Position numbers and translations under genes: made by a program. A stretch of 64,000 nucleotides of DNA from Flagellimonas meridianipacifica (GTDB taxonomy: Bacteria > Bacteroidota > Bacteroidia > Flavobacteriales > Flavobacteriaceae), in the NCBI RefSeq assembly GCF_003001695.1, contig NZ_PVYX01000001.1, positions 434,001 through 498,000 of the forward strand. The letters are read 5' to 3'. The notes below the pieces were generated by a model that worked only from the letters and a program-made list of their open reading frames with translations, was not told the origin of the DNA and made no database searches. Positions 27,083 through 35,936 of the stretch are shown here, in pieces. Position 1 is the stretch's first letter. Each line of letters opens with the position of its first letter.

Positions 27083-27850
27083 ATGAATTTTTGGGGCTAC
27101 ACTTTGTTGTTTGCATCACTATTTAATTGCCAACCCGAGCTTACTCAGAATACTGTTTTTGATTCCAATAGTTTGATTCAAAAGATTGATATTGAGACTG
27201 AGAAGCCAGACCATACTTCATGGAACGATTTATTGAAAAAGTATGTGGATGATCAGGGCAATGTGAACTACCAAGGATTCAAAACTGATATCCAATCCTT
27301 AGAATCCTATATCAAAAACCTTTCAAATACACCCCCGACCAGTTCTTGGACAAAAGAAGATAAGTTGGCTTACTATATCAATCTCTACAACGCGGCCACG
27401 GTAAAACTAATAGTAGACAACTATCCTACTAAAAGCATAAAGGACATTCCCAACAGGTGGAAGAAAAAGTGGATTACGGTGGGGAATATTACCACCTCCC
27501 TAAATGATATAGAACACGAGGTTTTGCGTAAAATGAACGAACCCAGAATTCACTTCGCCATCAATTGTGCCTCATACTCCTGTCCAAAATTACTGAACAC
27601 AGCCTTTACCGCCCAAAATATGGATAGTCTACTATCCATAACTGCCAAAGACTTTGTAAATGATACAAAACGTAACCGCTTCCAAAACGGAAAGGCGCAA
27701 TTATCAAGGATTTTCAAGTGGTACAAAGGCGATTTTACAGAAAATGGTTCTCTTTTAGAGTACATTAACCAATATTTAGACAACCCGATAAACGAAAAAG
27801 CGAGCATTAGTTATTTGGATTATGATTGGAGTTTAAATGATGCAAAGTAA
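27083..27850 (+). CDS. DUF547 lipoprotein
   Basis: The 255-residue protein has a likely lipobox (ASLFNC) and a DUF547 domain: KLAYYINLYNA, LNDIEHEVLR and the Cys-containing IHFAINCASYSCP. The conserved Cys-x-His-type site suggests a papain-like fold, but no activity is established. It overlaps the following glycosyltransferase gene by 14 bases and is a regular member of arsenosugar clusters. A related DUF547 gene lies at 33615-34337. Confidence 0.82.
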   Translation: MNFWGYTLLFASLFNCQPELTQNTVFDSNSLIQKIDIETEKPDHTSWNDLLKKYVDDQGNVNYQGFKTDIQSLESYIKNLSNTPPTSSWTKEDKLAYYINLYNAATVKLIVDNYPTKSIKDIPNRWKKKWITVGNITTSLNDIEHEVLRKMNEPRIHFAINCASYSCPKLLNTAFTAQNMDSLLSITAKDFVNDTKRNRFQNGKAQLSRIFKWYKGDFTENGSLLEYINQYLDNPINEKASISYLDYDWSLNDAK

Positions 27851-28541
27851 TCCGAAAATAAGTGTTCTCATTCCTGTACTGAATGAGGAAAAAGGCTTGG
27901 GTACTGTCCTGAAAAACCTTTATTCGTCTGCCACAACTTCGCAAATAGAAGAAATAATCTGTATTGATGGAGGGAGTGCAGACCGTACGGTTGACATCGC
28001 AAAATCATATGGGGCAACGGTAATTTCTTCCAAAAGAGGCAGAGCCAGACAAATGAATGCGGGTGCCAGACATGCCAAAGGAAACATCCTTTATTTTTTA
28101 CATGCAGACACTCTCCCCCCCAAAGGATTTGATAAAACAATACTAGAGGCTGTAGAGAATGGGAGTCAATCTGGGTGTTTTCGGATGAAATTTGATTCAA
28201 AAAATCCGATGCTTCGTCTTTTTGGTTGGCTTACACGAATAAACCACACCTTATGCCGAGGAGGAGACCAATCTCTTTTTATTGAAAAAGACCTTTTTGA
28301 ACTAACCGAAGGTTTTAACGAGGACTATTTTATTTATGAGGACACGGAATTCATTCAACGGCTATATGAGCAGACGGAATTCAAAGTTCTTCCTGAATAC
28401 GTGATTACTTCAGCAAGAAAATATAGAGATAAAGGATGGGTAAAAGTCCAGTTCCACTTTGGGATGATTCACTTAAAAAGCTACATGGGGGCTGGTCCTG
28501 AAGAATTGTATCGCTATTATCGCAAAAATCTGTTGACCTAA
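27837..28541 (+). CDS. GT2 glycosyltransferase (TIGR04283 type)
   Basis: The 234-residue protein is a family 2 glycosyltransferase with SVLIPVLNEE at the start, IDGGSADRT and the metal-binding FLHADT. It matches the TIGR04283 family that goes with arsM clusters. It is cytoplasmic and would transfer a sugar from a nucleotide sugar to an arsenic-containing or lipid acceptor. The start (ATG 27837 or 27840) lies inside the DUF547 gene. Confidence 0.82.
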   Translation: MMQSNPKISVLIPVLNEEKGLGTVLKNLYSSATTSQIEEIICIDGGSADRTVDIAKSYGATVISSKRGRARQMNAGARHAKGNILYFLHADTLPPKGFDKTILEAVENGSQSGCFRMKFDSKNPMLRLFGWLTRINHTLCRGGDQSLFIEKDLFELTEGFNEDYFIYEDTEFIQRLYEQTEFKVLPEYVITSARKYRDKGWVKVQFHFGMIHLKSYMGAGPEELYRYYRKNLLT

Positions 28542-28564
28542 GGAGATGATTGAATTTTAGAGAT

Positions 28565-29494
28565 TCACTCTTCTATCTTTAGGTCGGCATAATCCTTTAG
28601 AATTCCATTGGCCAACCATTGGGCCAAAATTGCTTTATTGGACACTACTTCTATTCCCTTGTTTTTGGATTGGGCAGACGTTCCATCAATATCCAACAAA
28701 CTCACGGCTGGCAGCACATTTTTGGCCAGGTATAGCGTATTGTCATCATTAATAATGGCCTCTATACTTTTGTATGAACGATTCTTAACGCTGTTCTTTT
28801 GAAAGACTTCTCTCAGGTTTTTCGCCAATCGCTTTCCTTCATCACTTTTTTTATGATGATATACAGAGACATCTATTTTACCTTTAATTTGTCCGTTGGC
28901 ACGTATAATTAGCAGCCTTTGGTATTTTCCAAAATGCTTTAGGTATCTTTTGTTTACTGCTTCCACATATGCTCCCATCAGCTCAATACCCTCCTGTTCT
29001 TTATTGGAATACTCAAAGCCCTTTTGTTCAAGCACAAACACGTGGGCCCCATTTTCTAGAAGTGTCTTTGCCAAATTGAGTTCTACTTCCTTAGCGAAAC
29101 TACTCGATGCTTTTTCGCCATTTTCGGTAATCAAATAATAGACCACATCCTTTAACGCATCGCTCTTCCTGGACAGTTTTCTAAGTTCTTTTTCAAATAC
29201 TGGTTCTTCGGTATCAGAAGCCAAAAAAACCCTAACCCCTACATTTTTAAAAGATTCAGCTGCATAGGGAATATAGTACTCTCTTCCCACATGCAGAAAA
29301 CTGCCATCTTTGATGTTTTCCTGATTGAGTTCCACAAATTCTTGATAATGCTTAACAGGGTCCAATCCTTGTTTTCGCAGTATGGAATAAATACCATCAC
29401 CAGGTTCGGCGACAACCTTATAGGCTTTTTCTTGGGCAAATAGAGTGCATACCAGAAACACCCACAGTACTAATGCGAGTTTGTATTTCATCAA
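28565..29494 (-). CDS. Exported LysM-like protein, possibly degenerate amidase
   Basis: The 309-residue protein has a signal peptide (to about residue 21), a LysM-like segment at 25-75 (YKVVAEPGDGIYSILRKQG) and a C-terminal domain of about 200 residues. That part has LAKTLLENGAHVFVL and LLIIRANG, which resemble the order of an Amidase_3 fold, but the zinc ligands (HGG and Glu) are not evident. It may bind peptidoglycan without cutting it. The family assignment of the second domain is tentative. Confidence 0.55.
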   Translation of the reverse strand: MMKYKLALVLWVFLVCTLFAQEKAYKVVAEPGDGIYSILRKQGLDPVKHYQEFVELNQENIKDGSFLHVGREYYIPYAAESFKNVGVRVFLASDTEEPVFEKELRKLSRKSDALKDVVYYLITENGEKASSSFAKEVELNLAKTLLENGAHVFVLEQKGFEYSNKEQEGIELMGAYVEAVNKRYLKHFGKYQRLLIIRANGQIKGKIDVSVYHHKKSDEGKRLAKNLREVFQKNSVKNRSYKSIEAIINDDNTLYLAKNVLPAVSLLDIDGTSAQSKNKGIEVVSNKAILAQWLANGILKDYADLKIEE

Positions 29495-29550
29495 AAAGAA
29501 TTTTGCTGGGATGCTTTACAAATATCCGAAAAAATGACGGGAAAAACGCA

Positions 29551-30819
29551 CTAAAAATACTGTCCTATCCCGAAAACCACCCCTCTGGAAGAGTTTGGGG
29601 TTATACCTTGACCATAATCAATCCTAAAAATGGCATTAAATATTCGTTTATGAATAAAACGGAGCCCCATACCTGGGTAAATTCTCAGGTTTTGATCATC
29701 TCCAAAATCACTGAAATCACCCCCAGGATTTCTCCAAGACCCACCATCCACAAAAACGTTGCTTTGAAGTACAAACCAATCTTTATCTATCAAGGTATGT
29801 CTATACTCCGTATTTAAAACAATAGCGGCGGTACCACGATCAATAAGGTTTCCTACTCCACGTATGTTCAAGTTATTATCAACTGCGAACGGAGCAAATG
29901 GTGTATCCAGATTGCTGGACAATCCCAATCGTAGTCGACTTGCCCAATTTCCTTTTTCACCCACCCTGAGAAAATAGGTAAAATCGTTAAAACCAATCCA
30001 AAATGGTGGGAGCTGCCCATCATCGCTTCTGACGTATTGTAGATTCAACGAGCTTTTAAATCCAGAGAGATATTGGTAGTGAAATTTAATTGCATCATAA
30101 TTATAGAGCAATTTCAGCAAATGTTTGTTGACCCGTAAAGCCAAGGGAACGCTTGGGTCCGTATCCCCTGAAAGAAACTGATAGTCCTCCGTAAAAAAAT
30201 TGATTCCAAACTCAAATCTGTTTTTAAAGTTGAGTTGAAACAGGACCAAAGCCTCTATGGATTCATTGTTGTAGCGGTAATCTGCACTACCGTTATCCAA
30301 AAAAACAGGTTCTTCTGTGGTTAAATCCTGATAGCTGAGAGCCAAACCCCATCTTCGGCCAAAGATATTTGGAGCCCGTATATGTGCTCCGAAAGAGTCA
30401 AAAATGTCTCTTTGATAAAAGCCACCTAAAGTGATATTACGACCAAGAACGTTGAACTCCTGCAATCCAACCCGAAACGCAAATTCATCATCATTAGAGG
30501 TGAAAATACTGGCAAAGGGAATTAAGGTAAAATTTTCCTCAATTCCGTAAACGACGTCTACCTGATTCTCGGCAAAGGATTCAGAGACTTGATAATACGC
30601 ATGGGAAACCGAAGGCAATCGCTTAAGTCGGTACATATCCTCTTCCATCTTGGTGGTGTCCAAAGATGTACCAACCTCAAGTTTTATGATTTTTTCAAGG
30701 AAAGAGGTCTTGGTTTTTTCGTTTCCCTGAATTTTTAGGCTGGCTATGGTAGGTGTTTGGCCGTATCCAAAGAACACAACCAAAAAAACGGTTAAGGTAA
30801 CCAAGCACCTATGTATCAC
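29551..30819 (-). CDS. BamA/TamA-like outer-membrane protein
   Basis: The 422-residue protein has a signal peptide, one POTRA-like domain (about 25-100) and a beta-barrel of Omp85 type ending in GQYF, with an aromatic last residue. The segment NIRGVGNL near residue 313 matches the conserved RG motif of the barrel. It is shorter than BamA (one POTRA instead of five), so it is more likely a specialised outer-membrane insertion or secretion pore. Confidence 0.72.
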   Translation of the reverse strand: MIHRCLVTLTVFLVVFFGYGQTPTIASLKIQGNEKTKTSFLEKIIKLEVGTSLDTTKMEEDMYRLKRLPSVSHAYYQVSESFAENQVDVVYGIEENFTLIPFASIFTSNDDEFAFRVGLQEFNVLGRNITLGGFYQRDIFDSFGAHIRAPNIFGRRWGLALSYQDLTTEEPVFLDNGSADYRYNNESIEALVLFQLNFKNRFEFGINFFTEDYQFLSGDTDPSVPLALRVNKHLLKLLYNYDAIKFHYQYLSGFKSSLNLQYVRSDDGQLPPFWIGFNDFTYFLRVGEKGNWASRLRLGLSSNLDTPFAPFAVDNNLNIRGVGNLIDRGTAAIVLNTEYRHTLIDKDWFVLQSNVFVDGGSWRNPGGDFSDFGDDQNLRIYPGMGLRFIHKRIFNAIFRIDYGQGITPNSSRGVVFGIGQYF

Positions 30820-30899
30820 AGCAATTCTTTTTTAATAAAGCTAACCCATTGGCTCTAAATAAACCAAACTCAATTGCGATTCTACTACCAATACCTAAC

Positions 30900-31646
30900 C
30901 TATTCAAGCTCAAAAGGTATTTCGGAGAACAAGTTCACCCAATTGTCTTCACTTACTGCAAGTAAGGTAAAACCATACGGTGTACCTGGAGTTAGTATTG
31001 GAGGAGTTTCTTCGGTAATGTTCAATACCACATTATCCAATTTGTAATACTGAAACCTTCTTTCAAAAGTATATGTGCCTGATAAAAAATCGTTGAAGGC
31101 ATTGGTAACCACATGGAAGTATATTCGGGAATCGGTAAAGCGACCATCTTCCCAAGTAAATTGCGGCATAGTACCCATTGAAAGGTCGGTCATTACATTT
31201 TCTGACAAATACTCAGTGGGCTTGGAAAGCTGTTTTAACCGAATGGGATTTGAAACATGCACGTCTCCCTCTTCCTCAAAGCTAACAATGACCCATTTTT
31301 CTTCTTCTGGTTCAATTTCGTACCTAAGCAAATGACCATTGAATACATCAAACAAAGGAAGCTCCTTACTTGTATACTGGGCAAAATCATTCTTATCTAC
31401 CTCAGCCGTAGACGTTTCAAAATATCTGATGTTGCTCACACCTGGTCGGGGGTATAAAAAAACGCTTACTAATTCTGGATTTCTGTTACTTGCCGCACAG
31501 GCAATCACATTATCCAAAACCACTTCTCTCCCTTCCAAAAAAGAGTCCAATCGAATGGCATCTAGGATAGCCTCATCTTCCCCGTCTGAAGAACAAGATG
31601 ACAGGATTAATGATAATAAAGCAAAAGCAACTTTAAACTTCTTCAT
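30900..31646 (-). CDS. Lipoprotein of unknown family
   Basis: The 248-residue protein has a clear lipoprotein signal (LILSSC) and then a beta-rich domain of about 220 residues. The family is unclear to me. Its start shares one base with the stop of the GH113-like gene (TAATG), so both are translated together and probably act on the same envelope material. Confidence 0.65.
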   Translation of the reverse strand: MKKFKVAFALLSLILSSCSSDGEDEAILDAIRLDSFLEGREVVLDNVIACAASNRNPELVSVFLYPRPGVSNIRYFETSTAEVDKNDFAQYTSKELPLFDVFNGHLLRYEIEPEEEKWVIVSFEEEGDVHVSNPIRLKQLSKPTEYLSENVMTDLSMGTMPQFTWEDGRFTDSRIYFHVVTNAFNDFLSGTYTFERRFQYYKLDNVVLNITEETPPILTPGTPYGFTLLAVSEDNWVNLFSEIPFELE

Positions 31647-32647
31647 TAGCGTTTCGCAAAAAAATCTCGTATCGTTTTTTCCGCAGGTTTGTTTTGTGGT
31701 GTAAAACGGTTATCCTCAGCGCCACCCGATCTATCATGATGTATGAACCATTTCCATATAAATCCTCCTGCAAACCAGTCCTCGTTCCAAAATTCATCAA
31801 AGATGGCCTGAGTGGCATCTGCCTGAGCCTGAAGATTCACATCCATTTGGTTTCTGTCCACCAACCAAGGTTTTTTGGCCGTATAATCCATACTTCTATA
31901 TCCAAACTCAGTGAAAAGAATTGGTTTATCGGTAGTATTTGATAAGTCCACCAATTTGGTCTTCCAAGGCTGCCATCCTGATTTGAGTTCTTCCATGGTT
32001 GGATAACGCTCTTCAGAAAGTGGAAAATAGGCATCCACACCTATGAAATCCAGTTCTTTCCAGAATGGGGTTCTAGAGAATTCATCCCAATTTGCCGCAT
32101 ATGTCAACTTCCCTGTATAAATCTTTTTAATTTTTTTGATCAGATTACTCCAATAGTCCGGTCTATACTTCACAAACTCTTCCAGCTCCGTTCCAATACA
32201 AAATATTTCAGACTTGGTTTCCTGAGCCAATTTTGCGAAGGTGAGAATAAAGTCCTCGTACGTACTTTCCAGAGTATTCCAATCTTCTTCTGATTCCATC
32301 ATCATATCCCCGGTAAACTCTCCACGCCAAATCCAAATCTGGGGTTTCATCATTACCTTAACCCCATTTTTCTTAAGCATTTCAATGTACTGCTTCGCGC
32401 CCTTCTTAGTTTCACCAAACCATTGTCTTTCTGTATCAAAGATTATTTTTGGTGAGCTAAGGTTCCTAGCAAAACCGAAGGGCATTACCGCCGCATAGTT
32501 GGCATTGACCTCTAAAACCGGTTCTATATGGTTTTGGTCGACTTTTTCTCGTGACCCTACAAAACTTACCCCATTTATTTTTTCTTTTTTTTGACTGGTA
32601 CAAGAAAACTGGAGCATGCATAAAAAAAGAAGTCCTAATTTCTTCAT
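31646..32647 (-). CDS. GH113-like glycoside hydrolase lipoprotein
   Basis: The 333-residue lipoprotein (Cys16 in FSC) has a TIM-barrel glycosidase layout with two probable catalytic glutamates: Glu154 in IGTELEEF and Glu247 in LFTEFGYRS, the right spacing for a retaining clan-A enzyme. GH113 members cut beta-mannans. It sits on the cell surface or in the periplasm. No polysaccharide-utilisation genes lie beside it, so the substrate is not fixed. The short distance to the next genes suggests an operon with the lipoprotein downstream. Confidence 0.78.
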   Translation of the reverse strand: MKKLGLLFLCMLQFSCTSQKKEKINGVSFVGSREKVDQNHIEPVLEVNANYAAVMPFGFARNLSSPKIIFDTERQWFGETKKGAKQYIEMLKKNGVKVMMKPQIWIWRGEFTGDMMMESEEDWNTLESTYEDFILTFAKLAQETKSEIFCIGTELEEFVKYRPDYWSNLIKKIKKIYTGKLTYAANWDEFSRTPFWKELDFIGVDAYFPLSEERYPTMEELKSGWQPWKTKLVDLSNTTDKPILFTEFGYRSMDYTAKKPWLVDRNQMDVNLQAQADATQAIFDEFWNEDWFAGGFIWKWFIHHDRSGGAEDNRFTPQNKPAEKTIRDFFAKR

Positions 32648-32695
32648 AGTTTGAGAATTAAGACTTCTAATTTAGGCTTTTATGTAAGGTTCTGT

Positions 32696-33589
32696 CTAGA
32701 AAACAGCTCGTAAACCTATGTTAAATGTCTCTCCAAGCCCTGTATCCCTTCCTCTCACAAAGTTTGTATATAGGAATTCAACATTTAATTCTTTAGTCAA
32801 TTGATATTTGGCACCACCTCCCAGGGCAGTGAAATTCTGACTAAAATTGTTTCCTAAATCTATCAATTCGGTATGCTGACCCAAGACCAATACTGTAAAC
32901 TTACTACTGGGAAAATAGCTCAAAAATATACCTGGGGTTAACCGAAGACTGTTGTTGGCAAAGCTACCTTCAACTGTAATGCCATTCGCGTCCTGTACCG
33001 CATCATCCCCAAAGTTGTATTCAGAATTTATCTCTGAAAAAATTTGCCACTTTTTACCTGGAAATGTGTAATCATAGAAGAAACGATTTTGCCAAGTAAA
33101 TCCATCCTGATCTAGGAACACTCCATTGTCGTCCACTTCTTGACTAATCAATGGAATGGAAAAAGAACTTAGAATGGAAAAGTTGCCTACTCTTTTAAAC
33201 GGAACTATTTTGATGGATGGTGCAATTGAAGTCAGACCAGAGGTGTTTCTTCGCTCTGTAGTGCCATTTTCTAGGTTAAAATCTCTACCATTGGCCCTGT
33301 ATTCTGCGATAACCCCAACATTTACCCTTTTAGTATCCGATACTCCCGTAAAGACTTCTAAGGTAGAGGTGAAAAAGTTTTGTCGAATTCCATCTTCTGC
33401 TTCAAATGTACTCTCGGTTTGCGTGTACAGATTGTTGAACAATTTAATGTCCCATTGTCCTTTACCAATAAGTTTGGAAGGTGTCAAATTCTGTATGTTA
33501 CTGCCGGATTGGTCATCGTCCTGAGCAGATACAACAGCCGCTCCCAGAAAAAATAGGGCAAAAAAGGTATTTTTAAATATTGTTTTCAT
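32696..33589 (-). CDS. Outer-membrane beta-barrel protein (transporter-like)
   Basis: From the ATG at 33589 the protein has a signal peptide ending VVSAQ and then about 270 residues of alternating beta-strands typical of a 12-16-strand outer-membrane barrel, ending in AVF. It resembles proteins annotated as phenol-degradation MetA-like or outer-membrane transporters. The substrate is unknown. An upstream ATG at 33628 would add 13 residues before the signal and overlap the DUF547 gene, so I prefer 33589. Confidence 0.65.
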   Translation of the reverse strand: MKTIFKNTFFALFFLGAAVVSAQDDDQSGSNIQNLTPSKLIGKGQWDIKLFNNLYTQTESTFEAEDGIRQNFFTSTLEVFTGVSDTKRVNVGVIAEYRANGRDFNLENGTTERRNTSGLTSIAPSIKIVPFKRVGNFSILSSFSIPLISQEVDDNGVFLDQDGFTWQNRFFYDYTFPGKKWQIFSEINSEYNFGDDAVQDANGITVEGSFANNSLRLTPGIFLSYFPSSKFTVLVLGQHTELIDLGNNFSQNFTALGGGAKYQLTKELNVEFLYTNFVRGRDTGLGETFNIGLRAVF

Positions 33590-33614
33590 GATGTGTTGAA
33601 TAGTCGTTTTACTT

Positions 33615-34337
33615 TTATTTGGTTTCATTTAGGGCCCAATCATAGCTATAGTAACCCACCTTAGCTTTTGGGTCCAGTTTTTCATTGCGATATTGGTTTA
33701 CGTACTCTATCAAGTTTTTACCTCCTTGGGTAAAATCTCCGGTATACCACTCAAATATTTGTGATAGGTTGACCTTTTTTCCTTTGACCCGAATGAAGTT
33801 TGGGTTGTTCAAGGCCAGTTGGGTCTGTGTTTGCAATTGTCCCTCCAACTTTGCGGGAGTATAGGCTGCATCTATTATGGGAGGACATCCAAGACCCGCA
33901 CAAACAAGCACGAAGTGAAAGCGTGATTCCTGTGGGAAAACAGCACGCAACAGTTTGTTCTCGATATCATTCAGTGTAGTCTTCTCCCCGCCGATGTCAT
34001 ATGTTTTCTTATCAAAAAAACCAGCTTTATCCAAAGGGGATTTTATCGGGTAATTGTCCACAATTCCCTTTATGACGGAAAGATTATACCCATTAATCCA
34101 AAAAGCTTGGTAGGTCTTTGCATCATCTTTAGTCACTCGAATTTCCTTGGCTATCGCCAAAAGTTCATCCAATGAAGCAGGATTAGCTTTAATTTCACTA
34201 TAAGCTACTCTGCCATTACTAACATAAGTGCTGAAAAAAGCATCGGCTTTAGAGAAAAAGTCAGAGGTCTTCTGACCAAACCCAAATTGAGCTAGAACCA
34301 GAAACATGAGTACGATTAGTGTTTTATTTGTTTTCAT
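33615..34337 (-). CDS. Exported DUF547 protein
   Basis: The 240-residue protein has a signal peptide (to FGQ near residue 21) and a DUF547 domain: TYQAFWINGYNLSV, LNDIENKLLR and HFVLVCAGLGCPP with the conserved Cys residues. It is clearly related to the DUF547 lipoprotein of the arsenosugar cluster (27083-27850) but lacks the lipobox. It precedes the barrel protein gene by 25 bases, suggesting a two-gene unit. Confidence 0.8.
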   Translation of the reverse strand: MKTNKTLIVLMFLVLAQFGFGQKTSDFFSKADAFFSTYVSNGRVAYSEIKANPASLDELLAIAKEIRVTKDDAKTYQAFWINGYNLSVIKGIVDNYPIKSPLDKAGFFDKKTYDIGGEKTTLNDIENKLLRAVFPQESRFHFVLVCAGLGCPPIIDAAYTPAKLEGQLQTQTQLALNNPNFIRVKGKKVNLSQIFEWYTGDFTQGGKNLIEYVNQYRNEKLDPKAKVGYYSYDWALNETK

Positions 34338-34507
34338 TTCAATTGTTTTGTTGATTAAAACTGACCATTATGTCGAGGGTCATTTTAACACCATACAGCA
34401 CTGTTAAATTTTTATGATATATTTAAGATTTTAATAATCAGAGTGTTACGAGTTCGCTATTTGAAGAATAACCTTACGGTAATGGTTGAAATTTAAATTC
34501 TTTCTAA

Positions 34508-34538
34508 ATTGAAGACTCTTGATAAGTTCCTATCTTTA
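34508..34538 (+). promoter_or_regulatory. Bacteroidetes-type promoter candidate
   Basis: A -33 box ATTG (34508-34511) and a -7 box TATCTTTA (34531-34538, consensus TAnnTTTG) are separated by 19 bases, the spacing expected for the housekeeping sigma factor of this phylum. It lies 32 bases before the FAD-oxidoreductase start and could drive 34571-40190. Confidence 0.45.
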
Positions 34539-34570
34539 AAAACGACACAACCAACAACCAATAATACCTC

Positions 34571-35920
34571 ATGGAGAACATTGTAATTATCGGGAATGGT
34601 ATTGCAGGTGTTTCAGCCGCCCGCCATATCCGAAAACTATCCGACAAAAGAATCATTATTGTTTCTGCCGAGACCGATTACTTTTTTTCTAGAACCGCTT
34701 TGATGTATGTGTATATGGGTCACATGAAGTTTGAGCATACCCAACCTTATGAAAATTGGTTCTGGGAAAAAAATAGGATTGAACTCGTGAATGCTTTTGT
34801 AAACAAGGTGGACACAGAGAACAAGGCACTTACCCTTGATGGCTCACGCACCTTGCATTATGATAAACTGATACTGGCCACAGGTTCCAAACCCAACAAA
34901 TTTGGGTGGCCTGGTCAAGACCTTCATGGGGTTCAAGGATTATACTCTAAACAGGATTTGGATTTGCTGGAAGTCAATGCTCCAAACAAAGAAGTTTGCA
35001 AAAGAGCAGTTATCGTAGGAGGTGGACTTATTGGAATCGAATTGGCCGAAATGCTGCGTACTAGAGATATTCCAGTAACCTTTTTAGTAAGGGAAAGTAG
35101 CTTTTGGAACGGTGTTTTACCGGAAGGAGAATCCCAGATGATTAATGAACACATTCTGGAGCATCATATTGATTTGCGTTTAGCCACAAACTTAAAAGAA
35201 ATAGTTTCGGATGAAAATGGCAAAGTAAAATCGGTGATCATTGCAGAAACCGGTGAAGAGTTACCTTGCGATATGGTAGGGCTAACAGCTGGCGTGACTC
35301 CAAATATGGATTTTCTGAAAGATTCAGGAATTGAATTAGGGAGAGGAATCAAAGTGAACCGCCATCTTGAAACCAATATTCCGGACGTATACGCCATAGG
35401 TGATTGTGCAGAGCAACATGAGGCCATTGGCAATCGAAGACCTATTGAAGCAGTTTGGTATACCGGACGAATGATGGGGGAAACCGTTGCCCAAACCATT
35501 TGCGGCAACCGCATAGAGTACAAACCAGGACACTGGTTTAATTCAGCTAAATTTTTGGATATCGAATACCAAACCTATGGTTGGGTGTTTTCCGAAAGGG
35601 GTATGAAGGATTATGAGGCACATTTTCATTGGAGACATTCTTCAGAAAAACTTTGCATTACAGTAGCTTATAATAAAGAAACGGAACAGTTTCTAGGCAT
35701 CAATACATTTGGAATTCGTATGCGACATGAAATGTTTGATAGGTGGTTGACCCAAGAAAAGGATGTTAACTATGTAATGCAGCATTTGGCAGACGCCAAT
35801 TTCGACCCGGAATTCTACAAGCATCATGAATCCGCGATTCTATCCAAGTACAACTCGGATAGGGGTACCTCAATAAAACCCAAAAAGAAAAGTTTCAAAA
35901 GAATATTTCAACTCACATAA
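34571..35920 (+). CDS. FAD-dependent NAD(P)H oxidoreductase
   Basis: The 449-residue protein has two dinucleotide-binding motifs: GNGIAGVSAA at 8-17 (FAD) and IVGGGLIGIELAEML near 150 (NAD(P)H), plus IGDCAEQ near 279-285, the FAD-binding GD motif. It resembles nitrite-reductase-type and rubredoxin-reductase-type flavoproteins. It is cytoplasmic and lies 16 bases before a membrane polyferredoxin gene, which suggests electrons pass from NAD(P)H through this protein to that membrane partner. Confidence 0.85.
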   Translation: MENIVIIGNGIAGVSAARHIRKLSDKRIIIVSAETDYFFSRTALMYVYMGHMKFEHTQPYENWFWEKNRIELVNAFVNKVDTENKALTLDGSRTLHYDKLILATGSKPNKFGWPGQDLHGVQGLYSKQDLDLLEVNAPNKEVCKRAVIVGGGLIGIELAEMLRTRDIPVTFLVRESSFWNGVLPEGESQMINEHILEHHIDLRLATNLKEIVSDENGKVKSVIIAETGEELPCDMVGLTAGVTPNMDFLKDSGIELGRGIKVNRHLETNIPDVYAIGDCAEQHEAIGNRRPIEAVWYTGRMMGETVAQTICGNRIEYKPGHWFNSAKFLDIEYQTYGWVFSERGMKDYEAHFHWRHSSEKLCITVAYNKETEQFLGINTFGIRMRHEMFDRWLTQEKDVNYVMQHLADANFDPEFYKHHESAILSKYNSDRGTSIKPKKKSFKRIFQLT

Positions 35921-35936
35921 AGACAATCCTAATATC

